Both the position numbers and the translations under genes were made by a program. A stretch of 64,000 bases of DNA from Hanleya hanleyi (lineage: Eukaryota; Mollusca; Polyplacophora; Lepidopleurida; Hanleyidae). Positions within the stretch are counted from its first letter, which is position 1; every line of letters starts with the position of its first letter. Under the pieces are notes generated by a model. That model was not told the origin of the DNA. It ran no database searches and was given only the letters and a program-made list of their open reading frames with translations. Where the stretch lies: the NCBI GenBank assembly GCA_036873755.1, contig JAVTVY010017326.1, positions 1 through 64,000 of the forward strand, given 5' to 3'. This document shows, piece after piece, positions 1-13,800 of the stretch.

Positions 1-513
1 AATCCTGGAACTTTACTTGCCTAGTCATGTACTATAAATGCCTGTATTGTACCAACTTTACCATGTTTAATAACACTTCCGCCATCAGCATGGCACCATC
101 ACATACATACAGGCAGTTGAGTTTACATTCAGCCAACAACAATAGCACCATCTCTAGATATGCATCTCACCATTACATGCCACTATCAGCAGTCTGACAT
201 TACGATGGCACATCTACAATACACGAGTCTGCCATTACGATGGCACATCTACAATAAGGAGTCTGCCATTACGATGGCACATCTACAATATAGCAGTCTG
301 CCATTACGATGGCACATCTACAATACACGAGTCTGCCATTACGATGGCACATCTACACTAAGGAGTCTGCCATTACGATGGCACATCTACAATATAGCAG
401 TCTGCCATTACGATGGCACATCCGACATTTCATCTGGCAGCCTAGCCTGCCCTGGTATTCACCAAAATTTAATAAATCAATACTCATTAATAATTGTGTT
501 GTGTTGTTTATAA
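1..513. repeat. Copy 1 of a ~0.5 kb duplicated block with a 35-bp minisatellite
   Basis: The block repeats with few changes at 959-1473. Inside it, from about 190 to 425, about seven units of 34-35 bases follow each other, each with the core gtctgccattacgatggcac. The block is cut by the start of the window. Open frames across it are a by-product of the repeat. No spacers separate the units, so it is not a CRISPR array. Confidence 0.9.
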
Positions 514-958
514 ATTAAGGCCTAAAGTATTTTGGGGCCAGTTTGTAAACACACAACCAATCCAAACTCCAAACCTGTCCTTCTCAATCATATTGGGCCC
601 TGGTACATGGATATTATCGGGCATATGTATATCGAGACATAGATATAAATATGAATATTCATAATCATATTTTGGGGAGCATGGCGGACGACGTTTAAAA
701 TTCCCACCTCATCCCACCCAATTTTGTAACATTGTGTCCTGGGCAATTGTAAACTCCTGACATCATTCTGCAAGTCAGAGTTTGCTTTCCCCAAAGAGAT
801 ATATATTGCATACCTGATCCATCTACAATTTAGGAGTGCTAATACATGTACGTCCTACTGTATCTGGTATATATTACTCCAAGTCAGTGTAATTTGTGCA
901 TCCGAACATTCATACTAGGGCATGTGCTACTGTCACTAAGTCCATGTACTGTACAGTA
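514..958. other. Unique spacer between the two duplicated blocks
   Basis: About 445 bases of AT-rich intronic sequence. I see no coding exon, RNA gene or repeat in it. Confidence 0.6.
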
Positions 959-1473
959 ATCCTGGAACTTTACTTGCCTAGTCATGTACTATAAATGCCT
1001 GTATTGTACCAACTTTACCATGTTTAATAACACTGCCGCCATCAGCATGGCACCATCACATACATACAGGCAGTTGAGTTTACATTCAGCCAACAACAAT
1101 AGCACCATCTCTAGATATGCATCTCACCATTACATGCCACTATCAGCAGTCTGACATTACGATGGCACATCTACAATACAGCAGTCTGCCATTACGATGG
1201 CACATCTACAATACACGAGTCTGCCATTACGATGGCACATCTACAATAAGGAGTCTGCCATTACGATGGCACATCTACAATATAGCAGTCTGCCATTACG
1301 ATGGCACATCTACAATTTAGCAGTCTGCCATTACGATGGCACATCTACAATATAGCAGTCTGCCATTACGATGGCACATCCGACATTTCATCTGGCAGCC
1401 TAGCCTGCCCTGGTATTCACCAAAATTTAATAAATCAATACTCATTAATAATTGTGTTGTGTTGTTTATAAAT
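959..1473. repeat. Copy 2 of the ~0.5 kb duplicated block
   Basis: It begins with aatcctggaactttacttgc as at base 1 and ends with the same ttgtgttgtgttgtttataa as copy 1. The 35-bp array (about 1149-1383) has a slightly different number and order of units from copy 1, so the array changed after, or independently of, the duplication. Confidence 0.9.
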
Positions 1474-1681
1474 ATTGTCAATGGTGATGATCTAGGTATT
1501 TAGTGGTTAGGTCTGAAAACGTGCCAGACAAGCACCATTGTCTAACACAAAAGTTTTTTCATAATCGGCATCAGTTTTTCTGCTGCTGGATCAGGGATGT
1601 GCCTGTCATTGTCTAATCTCACAAGATTGAAGTAATGACTTTATGTGTTGTGATGAGATAAGTGACTTTGTTATATTTCAG

Positions 1682-1842
1682 ACCTGAAGAAGCTGTATTA
1701 CCAGGCGGGTGTTGAGAACAAGCCCACTGTATTCCTGTTCAATGACACCCAGGTGGTGGAGGAGGGATTCCTCGAGGACATCAATAATATACTGAGCAGT
1801 GGAGAGGTCCCTAACCTCTATAAGGCTGACGAGTTTGAAGAG
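1682..1842 (+). CDS. DNAH2: DNAH2 exon 1 of window (AAA4)
   Basis: Acceptor tttcag, donor gag|gtattc. The first codon is completed by one base from an upstream exon. It encodes AAA4 sequence with [16 protein letters not shown] and FLEDINNIL, the Walker-B side of the module. Phase in 1, phase out 0. Confidence 0.9.
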
Positions 1843-4800
1843 GTATTCTCAGCACTGTTTATATGTGTGTGCCAACCTCACAAGTTAGGTTTTCCAAACT
1901 GTCCATTCACATGCACTGGTTGAACTGTCTTATTGATAATTGAGTAATTATATAAAAGTATAATAGTAACAGTATTTTCATTATTTTGGGATAACACTAT
2001 CTTTGTATAGCACAGATTCTAGTGCTGAAAATTGGTCGAGCCCCATGTAGAATTCGAACCAGCAACTGCCAGAATAAGGCACCAAACTGAGAGCACTAAA
2101 TGCCGGCGAAAACCACTTGACTAAAGGGCCTCCTACAAAAATACAAAAAAGGTAGCATACCGTTAGTTCCTCTCTGACGACCATAATAACACAGCTCCCA
2201 TAGCTGAATACATGAAGATATATATAATATAATAGTTGTATAACTGGGCAGAGGGATGGTGTGTAGTTGAGGTTGAGGTAACTGGCAAATTGGGATGGGT
2301 GAGTTTTTATATGCGTGAAGGTGTCGGGTGTTTGGTCTGTCATAGATAACATTTCAGACATGGTGATAATGGAATACTTCTGGAGAGTCTATCGATGGGT
2401 ATGGCATTGCTTGAGCATCCTATGCTTGTGGTTTGATCTTGGAAGGAGAAATGGTGCACTGGTGACATTGTGTCAGTTTCCAAGCACATCTGTTCCTTGT
2501 TATTGACCGGGATGGAGGGTCAGTTTCCAAGCACATCTGTTCCATGTTTTGACCGGGATGGAATATAGCCAATACATAGTGTAGGTTATTATCCTGAAAA
2601 GGTCTGAACTGTTCCACTGCACAATAAAACTCACTGACATGTACTATCACTCTATTTGTTTCCTGTTTGAAAATGTTTGCAATGGTTATATTCTTCACTT
2701 TCCTTCTTTAGCTTGAGTGATACATCATTCTATTAAAGATGTAATCAGCCTCAAATCTGGGCTGAAATTAATGTCTCTCAAACTCCGCGAAAGTGACATA
2801 TGTTACAACAGGTACAAAATGAAACACATTTGACCACAAAAAACTAAACTTGTTTCTACCATTCACGAGAAGAAAGAAGGAATTGATCTTTAAAAATAAA
2901 CGGCATGGCATGCCGTTTATTTTTCCACGGCCGTGTCAACAAGCGTATACACTTATGGTGCATTCTACCAACGTATGCTGTGCGACATTACCGAACCGTA
3001 GGCACGAGCCATGACGTTATCCCATGGCTGCAGCTGTGCAGCATTCAAATTCGTGAGCGTCGCTACGTCACTCATACGTCAAGCAGTGACGTCATTTTCC
3101 TCTCCGCGTACAACACACATTCAATGGCGGGACAGAAAAGCCGTCGAAGCGGGCAGAGTTACAAATTCCTCTGACAAGATATTCTTCCATTCGTTGTATA
3201 TGACGATGCCAGTATCATGAAATATAATACATATGATGCTTTGGTAATCTTCAATGCTGAAAAAACGCACAGGGAAAAGTTTACAAAATCCATCCATTTT
3301 GAGGCTGATTACATCTTTAAGTTAAACTTACATAGTTTTTCTCATGAATATTTCACTACCAGTACTCGGTTTACTTTTATTTTGAAGACACTGAAATTTA
3401 ACTGTAATATGAAAAAAGTCCTCAGATTTGGATTTTATTCTGATGGTTGTTCCAATAGACTTATTTCAATATTGTAGCTGCAAGATAAGAGTGACTCTAG
3501 CCCTTTGCATCAACACTGGAATTACCTGTTTTTGCACATGTTCCTATCATTGCCTTTGTAACAGGTCAGCCCAGGAGCTCATACATTTTATTATCCTCAC
3601 CTGAACTATGATTGCTTGTACAAGTTCATCAACTTCACTTAACTACCCAAGGCTACTGACCTTTCACCTGTTCAAACTTCTCTCTTTCTGTTTCACATAT
3701 CTGTTTATCTTTCCACCACTGACCAGTGAGCTCCTGGGCCATTCAATCAAACGATTACAACATATCATGGCTGATTTTAACCCAATCGCCTGTCATTTGT
3801 GCTGTACTGTAGTTCTGAAGAGAAGCAAGTATGAGACATGAAAAAAAAACTTTTTGCAACATCTTTGGATATCACGAGAATTGTTGACAAGAAAATAACA
3901 ATCTGGAATTCAAGGAATGATTTTATTTATTACATCACATTGTACTTGTCTGGTCCTTGTGGTCTTCAATCTGCAGTCCATGGCACTACCATTTCATCTC
4001 AGACACATAATGTACAACAGTCAGCTTGATCAGGAGAAGAGTTATCTTCTCTGTGCTGGCAGTGTATGTCCATTGTACATCATGTGACTGACTGTCACTT
4101 TGATTCGTGGCTACGCAGGTGCGAAATGCTCTGAGTGACGAGGCCAAGAAAGATGGCATTGATGATACGGCTCAGAGCATCTTCACCTACCTCATTGACC
4201 GTGTGCGGGCCAACCTCCACGTCGTTCTCTGTATGAGTCCAGTTGGCGAACCCTTCAGGTATGTACATCTATCCCAGCGATTCCACCAATTTCAACTCTG
4301 TTAAAACTGTCTGTCCCATATAGATCTCTAAAACAGTCACTGAAAGACATTTCGGGAGATAGGAAAAATATCTGCACTAAAATGCCAGGAATGAATAGGC
4401 CATCTTTAGTGTTTCAGACGTGTTTTCATGCTATTAAAGTCTAAAGATCACAAGAGTGCATGTTTTACCTCTCCATCTCTTGGACTTGTCTACCCCTTTG
4501 TTTTCAAGCAGACTCTTATGATGTTTCAGTTTTGCAATGTATCAAGTTGCTGCCTTTCACTATTCTGTTCCCAACTGATGTTATTCAGGCCCCTCCTTCA
4601 GATGATATTGCCAGCAATAACTTACAGTGTAGACATGAACTGGGATAGTGTACTCTATGTTCTCAATAAAGGTATCATTATGTGGGAGATCATAGTTTTA
4701 GTATATCAGTATGTGGGAACTCTTAGTATATAAACTCCAAAACTAGTTTGGATGAGAGACAATTCTTGTCTGATGTTTTGTATAAGTAGTCGGTATATTT

Positions 4801-7800
4801 CATGTGAAGAGCCGTTATTATACCCCCTTAACTAGAGAGGGGTCTATAGGAATCTCTGATTGCTTCTGTATTAATATTCCTTCATTATACACAATGAACA
4901 ACATGCTATGTTGAATCTTCCAGGAACCGTATCCGTATGTACCCTGCATTTGTTAACTGTACAACCATAGACTGGTTCAGTGAGTGGCCGGTGGAAGCCC
5001 TGTTAGAGGTGGCTGACAAGTATTTGGCTGATGTCAGCTTTGGAGGAGAAGAACAGGTATGACACAAACTTCTCAAATCTTGGGGTATTATCAATGACAC
5101 AGCCATCCTGTTTCCTATACGTATCTATGAAGTGGAGAATATCCTGGATTCATCCAAATGTCTAATATGAACCTACAACTGCATGTAGTTCTCCAAGCAT
5201 TCACGCCTTGATTGTGCGCTTGTGCTCAAGACTTGGGTTCATTATGCACTTCCATTGTTTCTCCAGGTTTGGAGATATGTTTGAACACACTCATTTGGAC
5301 ACTTGATTTGACATGTAAAGGCTAAGAGAAGCATCTATTTGCACACGATTAACTTGTCAGAATATTGTCTGAAACCCTTCTTTTCACTTAACAGGACAAA
5401 GTGAAGCCAAACCTAGCCAAGATTTTCTCAATCATGCACAAGTCTGTGTCTGAGTACTCCAGACGTATGCTGCTGGAAATACGCAGACATAACTATGTGA
5501 CACCCACAAACTACCTGGAGCTTGTGACTGGCTATAAAAGGTAAGTTACCACACCTCCCACATGTAAACTTATCTCTCTTTGGTGAGGAAATCAAGTATT
5601 AACAATTCAGTTCTTGTAGAATAATTCTTTAGAGGGATGATATCACTTCTGTTCATTGCAGATTAAGACAAAGAGCTTGGTGAGATTAGCTTTTGTCTGC
5701 AATAACACTGTTCTAGGGAATTTTAATGGCTTTTGTCATCAATATTTCAATGGTTTTTGTTATAAATATGAAACATTTATAAACAATGTTAGTATTTATT
5801 ATCAAATCAAACCTGCTATGATTTGCCCTAATCCTCCTTTGAGATTCTGCTGTAGATTAAAAATTCTCACCCTCTGGAGCCTCAGCCAATAGGTTACACT
5901 GCGCCTGCGCCCAAATCACTTTTCTTCTATGAGCCTATAGCGTGATACGTGCAAGGCCGAGAAGAGTGCGGGGCGGCTGGGTCGGGCAGTCAAGATTATA
6001 GCAGGTTTGATTTGATAATAAATAATAACATTGTTTATAAATGTTTCATATTTATTGCTCAAATCTACACCTGCTATGATTTGCCCACTACCAACAGTAG
6101 GAGGTGGGCCTCGGCTTTGTTGGAGTGTGGGTGTAACCGCTGAGATGATCAGAGATACATGGGACTGTAAATTGAACCCGTCAGTGGACCCTGGGCCTAA
6201 GAGCACTGTAGGGGCTAAGGGGCAATTTCTAGTGAGACGGTAAGAAGGGTATAATGGACCGAGGCTTCTGAACCCGAATACTAGTGGAACCAACTGACCA
6301 TGGTTGTGGTACGTTAATTGAACCCGTCAGTGGACCCTGGGCCTAAGAGCACTGTATGGGCTACGGGGCAATTACTAGTGAGACGGTAAGAAGGGTATAA
6401 GGACCGGGCTTCTGAACCCAAATACTAGGGTACCAACGATTGCTCCAATCGCCAATTTCTCTATGAACTTTTCTTGAATGTCCGACACTAGATTTACCTA
6501 GAAAAAATAAATACATTTATACTCACTGTATTTACTAGTGTCGGGGTCTTGATAGCTGACTTGGCTGGTATTGGCGATTACCGATATGCCGTGACTCTAC
6601 ACCATCTTGCAGACTGGTCGGTCAGCTTGATATCGGTACTGCCCCCCCCCCTTTTCCCTTGAAGACTAGGCGACTACATGTTGGGCAGCAGCGAGCGGCC
6701 CTAACATGGTCAGGTTGTCTGTTTGTACTGACAAGTCTCTCAGATAGAAATCTGTAAACGTGGAATTGGCACTCCAAGCACAGGTTTGGACAATGTCATC
6801 CAGTGATACGTTCTTCCATAAAGGCCATGATGATGCGATGGCTCGTATTTCATGAGAAGATGCAGAGGCTAGCAGTGGGGGGGCATCGAGGGATAGTTCG
6901 TATGTCCATTTAATGGTCTTGCTCAACCAAGAGGCCACCGTATTCTTGGTAATGTCTTGAGTAGCCCTTGGGAGAAGAGAGAGCAGTAGTAGTCGACGAG
7001 AACCTCTGATAGGATCGGTACGGCTGAGGTAGTGACGTATTGCTCGTACTGGACACAGTAAGATGTCGTTATCAAGTCCTTGAACAAAATCTGATAATGC
7101 AGGGATGGAATACAGACGTTGAGCACAAGGTCCTTGTCGTACAGTCTCATTCTTGGCGATGAACTCAGGAACAGGGCGGAAGGATATGCGTGACCAGTCT
7201 GCCGTCCAAGTCATCGATTTTCTTTCCAAGGCATGAAGCTCGGATACTCTGGACGCCAGGGCGAAGGCCGCTAGGAAGGCAGTCTTGTAGGAAACAGCTT
7301 TCATCGAGGCTGACTCTAATGGTTCAAAGGGTGGGCGAAGGAATGTGCTGAGAACCACTCCAATGTCCCACTTTGGTAATAGTTTCCGGGACTGTAGTGC
7401 ACAGGCATGTAGAAGAGCAGAGGTATTGGGATCCAGGCTAATGTCGATGCTAGCAGATAACCGTAGAACCCGGGCCAAGGCTGATCGATACCCTTCAATA
7501 GTGCTGCTTTTGTATTTCTTATCTCGGTGCAGGCGAAGAAGAAATTCCGCCACTATAGGAAGAGAGGCAGTGTCGGGATCGGAGCCTCGCTGTCGACACC
7601 ACGAGACAAAACATTTCCACTTAGCCTGGTAAAGCTGTGATGTGGACGGTCGGTTAGATGAAACCATCGTCTCTGCAACTTCTGCTGAAAATCCTTGCTC
7701 TGTGAGGGTATTCTGGATAATCTGCAGACGTGTAGGTTGAGCCACTGAGGGTTGTGATGGAGTATCCCGCCGGGTTGGCTTAACAAGTTGGCCCATACTG

Positions 7801-10800
7801 GTAGGCGACGTGGAGGGGCGGTGAGAAGAGGAATCAGAGCCGGAAACCACGGTCGACGAGGCCGCCACGGAACGACGACAAGAATGATGCAGTCGTGTTG
7901 AACAATCTTCTGAAGTACTTCCTGCAGTAAGGCAATGGGTGGGTAGGCGTATGCAAGGAAGTTGTCCCAGTTGATCGATAGGGCATCGATGGCGTATGCT
8001 CGAGGGTCCAGAACCGGGCTGACGAAAAGGGAAAGCTGTGCATTGTTCCTCGTCGCAAATAGGTCGATCAGAGGGTTCACCCAGATGCTGATGATATGTT
8101 GGAAGATCTCTGGGTGCAGTTGCCATTCCGTCTGTAGTACCGTGTCGGGACGAGATAGGCGATCTGCTAATACATTGAGCCGGCCTGGAACATGACGAGC
8201 ACGTATGTGGCAGTGATGTTGCATCGCCCAGTCGTAGAGGGTCCAAACCATACAGAATGTTGGGTAGGATCCGGTGGTACCCATCTTGTTGATATGAGCA
8301 ATGACAGTTGAATTGTCTGTTGCGATGAGAAGAGGCGAATTCTCCAGTAGATGACTCCACTGCTGGACTGCACAGATGACAGCTTTCATTTCCAAGAGGT
8401 TGATATGAAGTTTGGCATCCTCTGTTGACCATCTGCCGGACATCTCTAGATCGTCTAGATGGGCTCCCCAACCTGTCTCGGATGCATCGGTGTAGAGATG
8501 GTATCGAGGAACTGGTGGTACAAACGGTACTCCCCACATGACATTGTAACGGGATTGCCACCAAACCAGATGTGGGTGTAGTGACGTCAACACCGTTACT
8601 AGTGGTTTGAGAAGTGAAGTTTGAAGATACTGATGCAAGTGGTATTGCAGAGGACGAAATTGGAGACGGCCATAGTGAGTGAGGTCTTGAGTGGATGTGA
8701 GCAGGTCCACCAGTCTCTGCCATAACTTGAGGGGCTGTGCGGGTGAGGTCAAGAGTACTCGAACCATCGACTGAATGTTGGTCCAACGGTCTTCCGGGGG
8801 TCGTGCCAACTGTTGAAGTGTGTCGAATACTGCCCCGATGAACTGACGGCATTGAGCCGGTTCCAACTCTGACTTCTGAGGATGAGGAATGAAGCCGAGA
8901 TGTTGAAGTATGAGTAGAACGAATCGTATCTGAGCGTTGAGTAGAGACTTGTCCTGAGCCCAGATGAAAATGTCGTCTATGTAAACTTCTATGTGAATGC
9001 CCTGTAAATGCAGGAACGCTATGGCTGGTGCTGTGATGTGGGTAAAAAGCCATGGTGCGATGTTGACTACAAACGGGAGCACCTGCCACTCGAAACGACG
9101 ACCGGCGACGGTGAAGCGTCGATATCGACGGTGTCGAGGATGAATGGGTATGTGCAGATAAGCGTCTTGTAGATCGATGGAGGCCAGCCAATCCCTGTGA
9201 TGTAGACGGGCCCGGATCGATAAAATCGACGTCATCTTGAAATGCGGAGGTGGTGACAGGTACAGCTTGTTGAGACATCTCAGGTCGATAATCATACGCA
9301 TCTGGTCGGAATTCTTTTTCGGAACCAGGAAAACACGGCTGTAGAAACCGACTGTGTTCTCGGCCTGAGGTAACTCTCTGACTGCACCTTTTGTGATGAG
9401 AGAGGTGATGGATGAGAGAAGTGTCTGAACGTGTCCTGAAGGAACTGGTAGCAGTGATGGACGAGGACGGGATATGAGCACGGGATGGTCCTGGAAGGTG
9501 AAGCGAAATCCCTCTCTTAATGTCCTTAGAAACCATACATCGTCTGTAATGAGCTGCCAGTTTTCCCAGAAATGCTGCAGACGGCCTCCGATGACAGGAG
9601 GAGTGAAATGATGGAAGGCGGGCAGACGAAAGGAATGAGTACTGTCACTTGTTGGAGGCACCTCTGCCTCTACCTCTGGAGGGTCCGCGTCGACGTCCAC
9701 GGGGAGCTGAAGGTTTGGCAAAGGGACGAAAATAATCCGAAGTAGTCTCCCGTGCAGTTGTCTTCTGAGCTGCACCTCGATTCCTCTGGTTAGATGCAGT
9801 AGGAGCTGAGCGACGACAAGCAGCGGCCAAAAGTCTAGATGTTCTCTCTTCCCAAACCTCAGGCATGATAGACTGAATTGCGTTGTTGAACAAAAACTTG
9901 GAATTCAACGGCTGACGGATCAAGGTGTTTTGAGCAGATACTGGAACTTCGGCTTTAGTATTACGTAAGATTGCCTTGCGCTGAGATTGAAGAAGGTCAG
10001 CATACGAGAAGCAATTTGTCTTGTTCAGTGTATAAAAACATCCCCGTAGGTAGGCTTGATGATCGGGAGATAGGAGAATATCACCCTCTGGCTGGCGTAT
10101 CGACGGGTCAAATACTAGACGAGATGCAGCGGACAGGAACCAATCAGTATAGGACGTAATCCGTTGAATGGCGATGAACATCTCTTGAAAACGCTCCACT
10201 TCCTTGGCTGTAAGTGAGGTGGTAGTTTTTGTAGTTTTCACGATTTGGTCTAAGTTCAAATCCAAAATGGGAGGTTTGACTGGGAGTACGCCGTCGTGTA
10301 TCCTATAGAAGGAAAACTTGGGTTTCTGCAACTTATCCTGTTCTTGAAGTTGATTGTTGAGGTTAACCATTGTGGGGGCCCATGCCGGAGATGGCGCACA
10401 TGAAGTGGGAGCTTTTGCTACTACTGGTAAGGACGGAACGACGATGGATGCCATAGATACCGGTTCATGTCTAGTCATAGACGTTGAAGAGGAAATAGTA
10501 GGCTCCGGCATCTCAGGGAAAAGGGCCATCAGGGCCGCCATCTTGTCCGTAAACGGTAAATCTCCCTCCTTTGGTGTTGATTTCTGTATATGAGATGAGG
10601 ATGTCGATGAAGATCGGCGATCAGGAGATGTATAACGAAAATCTCGCAGAGTAGAAGAGTTGGCAGCCAACAATTTATCAAGTGGGTGGCATGGTCGATC
10701 AGCGTTGTTCGCAGCTGAAGATCCATGCGTGGACGCCCGATGACGTGATGACCGAGATTGGCATCGTGAAGAAATGGAATGACGATGTGAAGATGAAGAC

Positions 10801-13800
10801 GAACGTCGTGAACCCCGATGTCGACGAGAAGAGATGGATCGACGGCGTAAAGGTGACGGAGAACGTCGTGAATTTCTATGTCGCCGTGCAGGTGATCACG
10901 TCTGAAGATGTGGAGAACGAGATCGTTGAGTCAAACCTGGATCACGGTGTACTGGTGTGTGAAGACGGCGTGGCTGAGTAGGCATAGTGCGCAGTGGTTC
11001 ACGAGACCGGTGTAGACTTAGACGGGGTGGTGAACGGGATCGACGTTGATACCTATCATCACGTAAAGGTGAACGTGATGAATGATAATCTCGATGACGT
11101 CGACGTGAAGGAGATCGAGATCGGCGTTGGGAGGAACGAGATCGACGACGGGAATTACGGGAGCGTCGAGATGTTTTACTGTTCGACAGACGTGGGGAAA
11201 TTATGCGAGTCCCGGCAGATAATAGTCCAGCAGTCGCTACATTGGAAGGGGTCGCGGTGTCCACAATAATAGACGACACAGTAGGCTGTTGTTCTTCGCT
11301 AACAAAAGGCAGGTTTGGCTCAGTGGTCTTTCTCTTGCCTTTTGTTCTCTTGCCTTTGTTTCCCACTGCTTTAGTTGTACGTACAGCAGTGGGGACTGAT
11401 TGCGTAATTGGTATACCCGCTAACAGCTGGCCAGGTAGGTTTCCAACACGTATAGTGCCGCTTGGGGGAATTACAGGTGATATAGGTGACGAAAGATCTG
11501 TTATGTCTTCATTTATATTTCTATCCACTCCGAGATAAATTTCAGCTTGTTGTCGATCACTGGGTGCCAATTCCTCGTTTACTGCGGCATGCAGTAAGTA
11601 ACTCCGTCTGGCCTGTGCATAGTTGTACCAGGCTTGGTCGGGCCAAGCAATACAGTCAAGACACGTATTTTTCCTGTTACATATATGCATCTTACAAGAA
11701 AAACAAAGGGAATGTAAATCCAAACCAGACCAAGGTTGTCTGCAAGATGTGCAGAGCTTAGTATTCCTAGATGTTTTAGACATTGTTTTACAATGTAATA
11801 ATACTAGAGATAGACTGATTTCCCTAACAAGATAGGTAAAAAAAAATCAAATCTAATTCTTAGCAGAGCTTCTCTTAAACACGTCAGCACGCTGTGCTGT
11901 AGGAAGAAAAGTGATTTGGGTGAGTGTGTTTTGGGCGCAGGCGCAGTGTAACCTATTGGCGGAGTCTCCAGAGGGTGAGAATTTTTAATCTACAGCAGAA
12001 TCTCAAAGGAGGATTAGGGCAAATCATAGCAGGTGTAGATTTGAGCAATAAATACAACTGTTCTGGGAAATATTTTCACAGTTTTTGTCATTAATACCAC
12101 CATTCTTCTGGGGAATATTTTCACAGTTTTTGTCATTAATACCACCATTGTTTTGAGAAATATTTTCACAGTTTTTGTCATTAATACCACCATTGTTCTG
12201 GGGAATATTTCAGACTGTTGGGTTCCAAGGAGAAGGAGCTGGGTGATGCTGCCAATAAACTGAAGAATGGTCTGAGTAAGATTGACGACACACGAGAGAA
12301 GGTGGAGAAGATGTCCATAGAGTTAGAGGATGCCAAGGGCAAGGTCGCTCAATTCCAGAAACAGTGTGAGGAGTACCTGGTGATCATTGTGCAGCAGAAA
12401 CGCGAGGCCGATGAACAACAAAAGGTTACTACTATCTCTTTGAAGCTTCCAAAATGTTCACTACCTTCAGAGGTAGAATCCGATGGTCTGTTTCGAGGGT
12501 CATGTTCTGCAAGACAATGTCCATGTTGTATACTCTGGAGTGGAAGTCGGAAGAATTTTAGAAATATCCAGAACCTGTTTGGTCAAACTATTTATCCTGT
12601 AAATCGATGACTAATTTAGTACCTTGGCTTTAGTTGATAGCTGCGTGAAATACTAGGCTTGAATAGGAATATTGAGTGCATAAAATATGAGTGGTGCCAA
12701 GTTCATAGTTGTAGTTGTCATGGTTGTATTGTAGTCTGTGGCCCAGAAGAGTGAGAGGATTGCCGAAGAGGAGACCAAGTGTCAGCACATGGCAGACCTC
12801 GCTCAGTCTGACCTTAATGAGGCCCTGCCTGCCCTCGAGGAGGCTATCAAGGTATGCCCATCACCCTTTGATAATGTTCCCCTTATTGTCGTAGTTTTCT
12901 TCCTTGCTGTATCCATATAAATTAAGTATGCTGTCATTGATAATCAGGTCTTCAGAACAAAGTTTAGTTATTTTGGGAAAATATTTTCATTAGATTTGCT
13001 CATTCCGTTAAACCTTGATTCCCTCTCTCTCTTTCCTTTCTTGAACCTGGTCTATAGTAATTATTTGACTTGTATTCATTCCTTTGTCATCAGGCCCTAG
13101 AGTCCCTGAACAAGAAGGACATGACAGAGATCAAGTCATATGGTCGTCCACCCGCCTTGGTAGAGAAGGTCATGGAGGCTGTGATGATCCTCAGGGGTAA
13201 TGAACCAACCTGGGCAGAGGCCAAGAGACAGCTGGGTAAGTCACCTCATTAGTGGACATCCAGTTCAGTTTGTATCCTCTTTTATCACAGTGGCCAAAAT
13301 CGATGTGATACACTCATGTGATACGAAACCTGTATGACACCCTTACAATTTTAGTAAGTATCTTTCGATTAGTTTTCAATATTTCGATTTAAGAAATAAA
13401 TAATCATACTCTTGATCATTTATCTGATTTTTATAACATGCATATAAAACACGCTCAAGCTCATTCCATATTGGTTTTATCAATCTCGTGTGATAAAAAT
13501 CAGATAAATGACCACTCGTAGTGATAATCACTGTAACTGTTCATTTGTCGAAGAACTCAATTCACGCCCAGATTTCTTGATGACAATATGACAATGTTTA
13601 TTCGTGACAAGTGACATAGTTTGTGACCCATATTCATCGTTGCAGAATGCACGTGTAACACTAATATGTCCAGTTATACATGACACGATCGTTGAAAATA
13701 TTGTGAATTGTCCGAATGGCGAGCTGGCGAGATTGACTGAAAGAACCGCCATTTTTGCCACTGCGCGCTTGTACACACTGGCGAGACATGACAATACGAG

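Larger units (their letters stand above)
5762..12054 (-). mobile_element. DIRS-type tyrosine-recombinase retrotransposon, near full length
   Basis: A ~6.3 kb element in the intron between exons 4 and 5. The ends form inverted repeats (5812-5930 against about 11908-12030). An internal complementary region at 5998-6086 joins the complement of the outer left end (5767-5819, 52 of 53 bases) to the complement of the outer right end (12017-12054, 38 of 38). This is the layout known for DIRS1-like elements, used to circularise the DNA before recombinase-mediated insertion. Coding order on the - strand is Gag, RT-RNase H-methylase-like, then tyrosine recombinase. No target duplication is expected, and none is seen. 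It landed in a 45-bp minisatellite of which units remain on both sides. Confidence 0.93.

Noticed and set aside
160..1420. CRISPR-like regular repeats (35 bp)
   Set aside because: Units follow each other without unique spacers and the DNA is clearly animal; it is a minisatellite.
2905..3174. 89-residue frame in the TTAA MITE as a small gene
   Set aside because: No domain, no splice context, and the frame starts inside the palindrome.
7737..9536. Upstream half of the 956-codon recombinase frame as protein
   Set aside because: It overlaps the RT-RNase H frame and has Ser/Thr/His/Arg-rich composition typical of an out-of-frame shadow.
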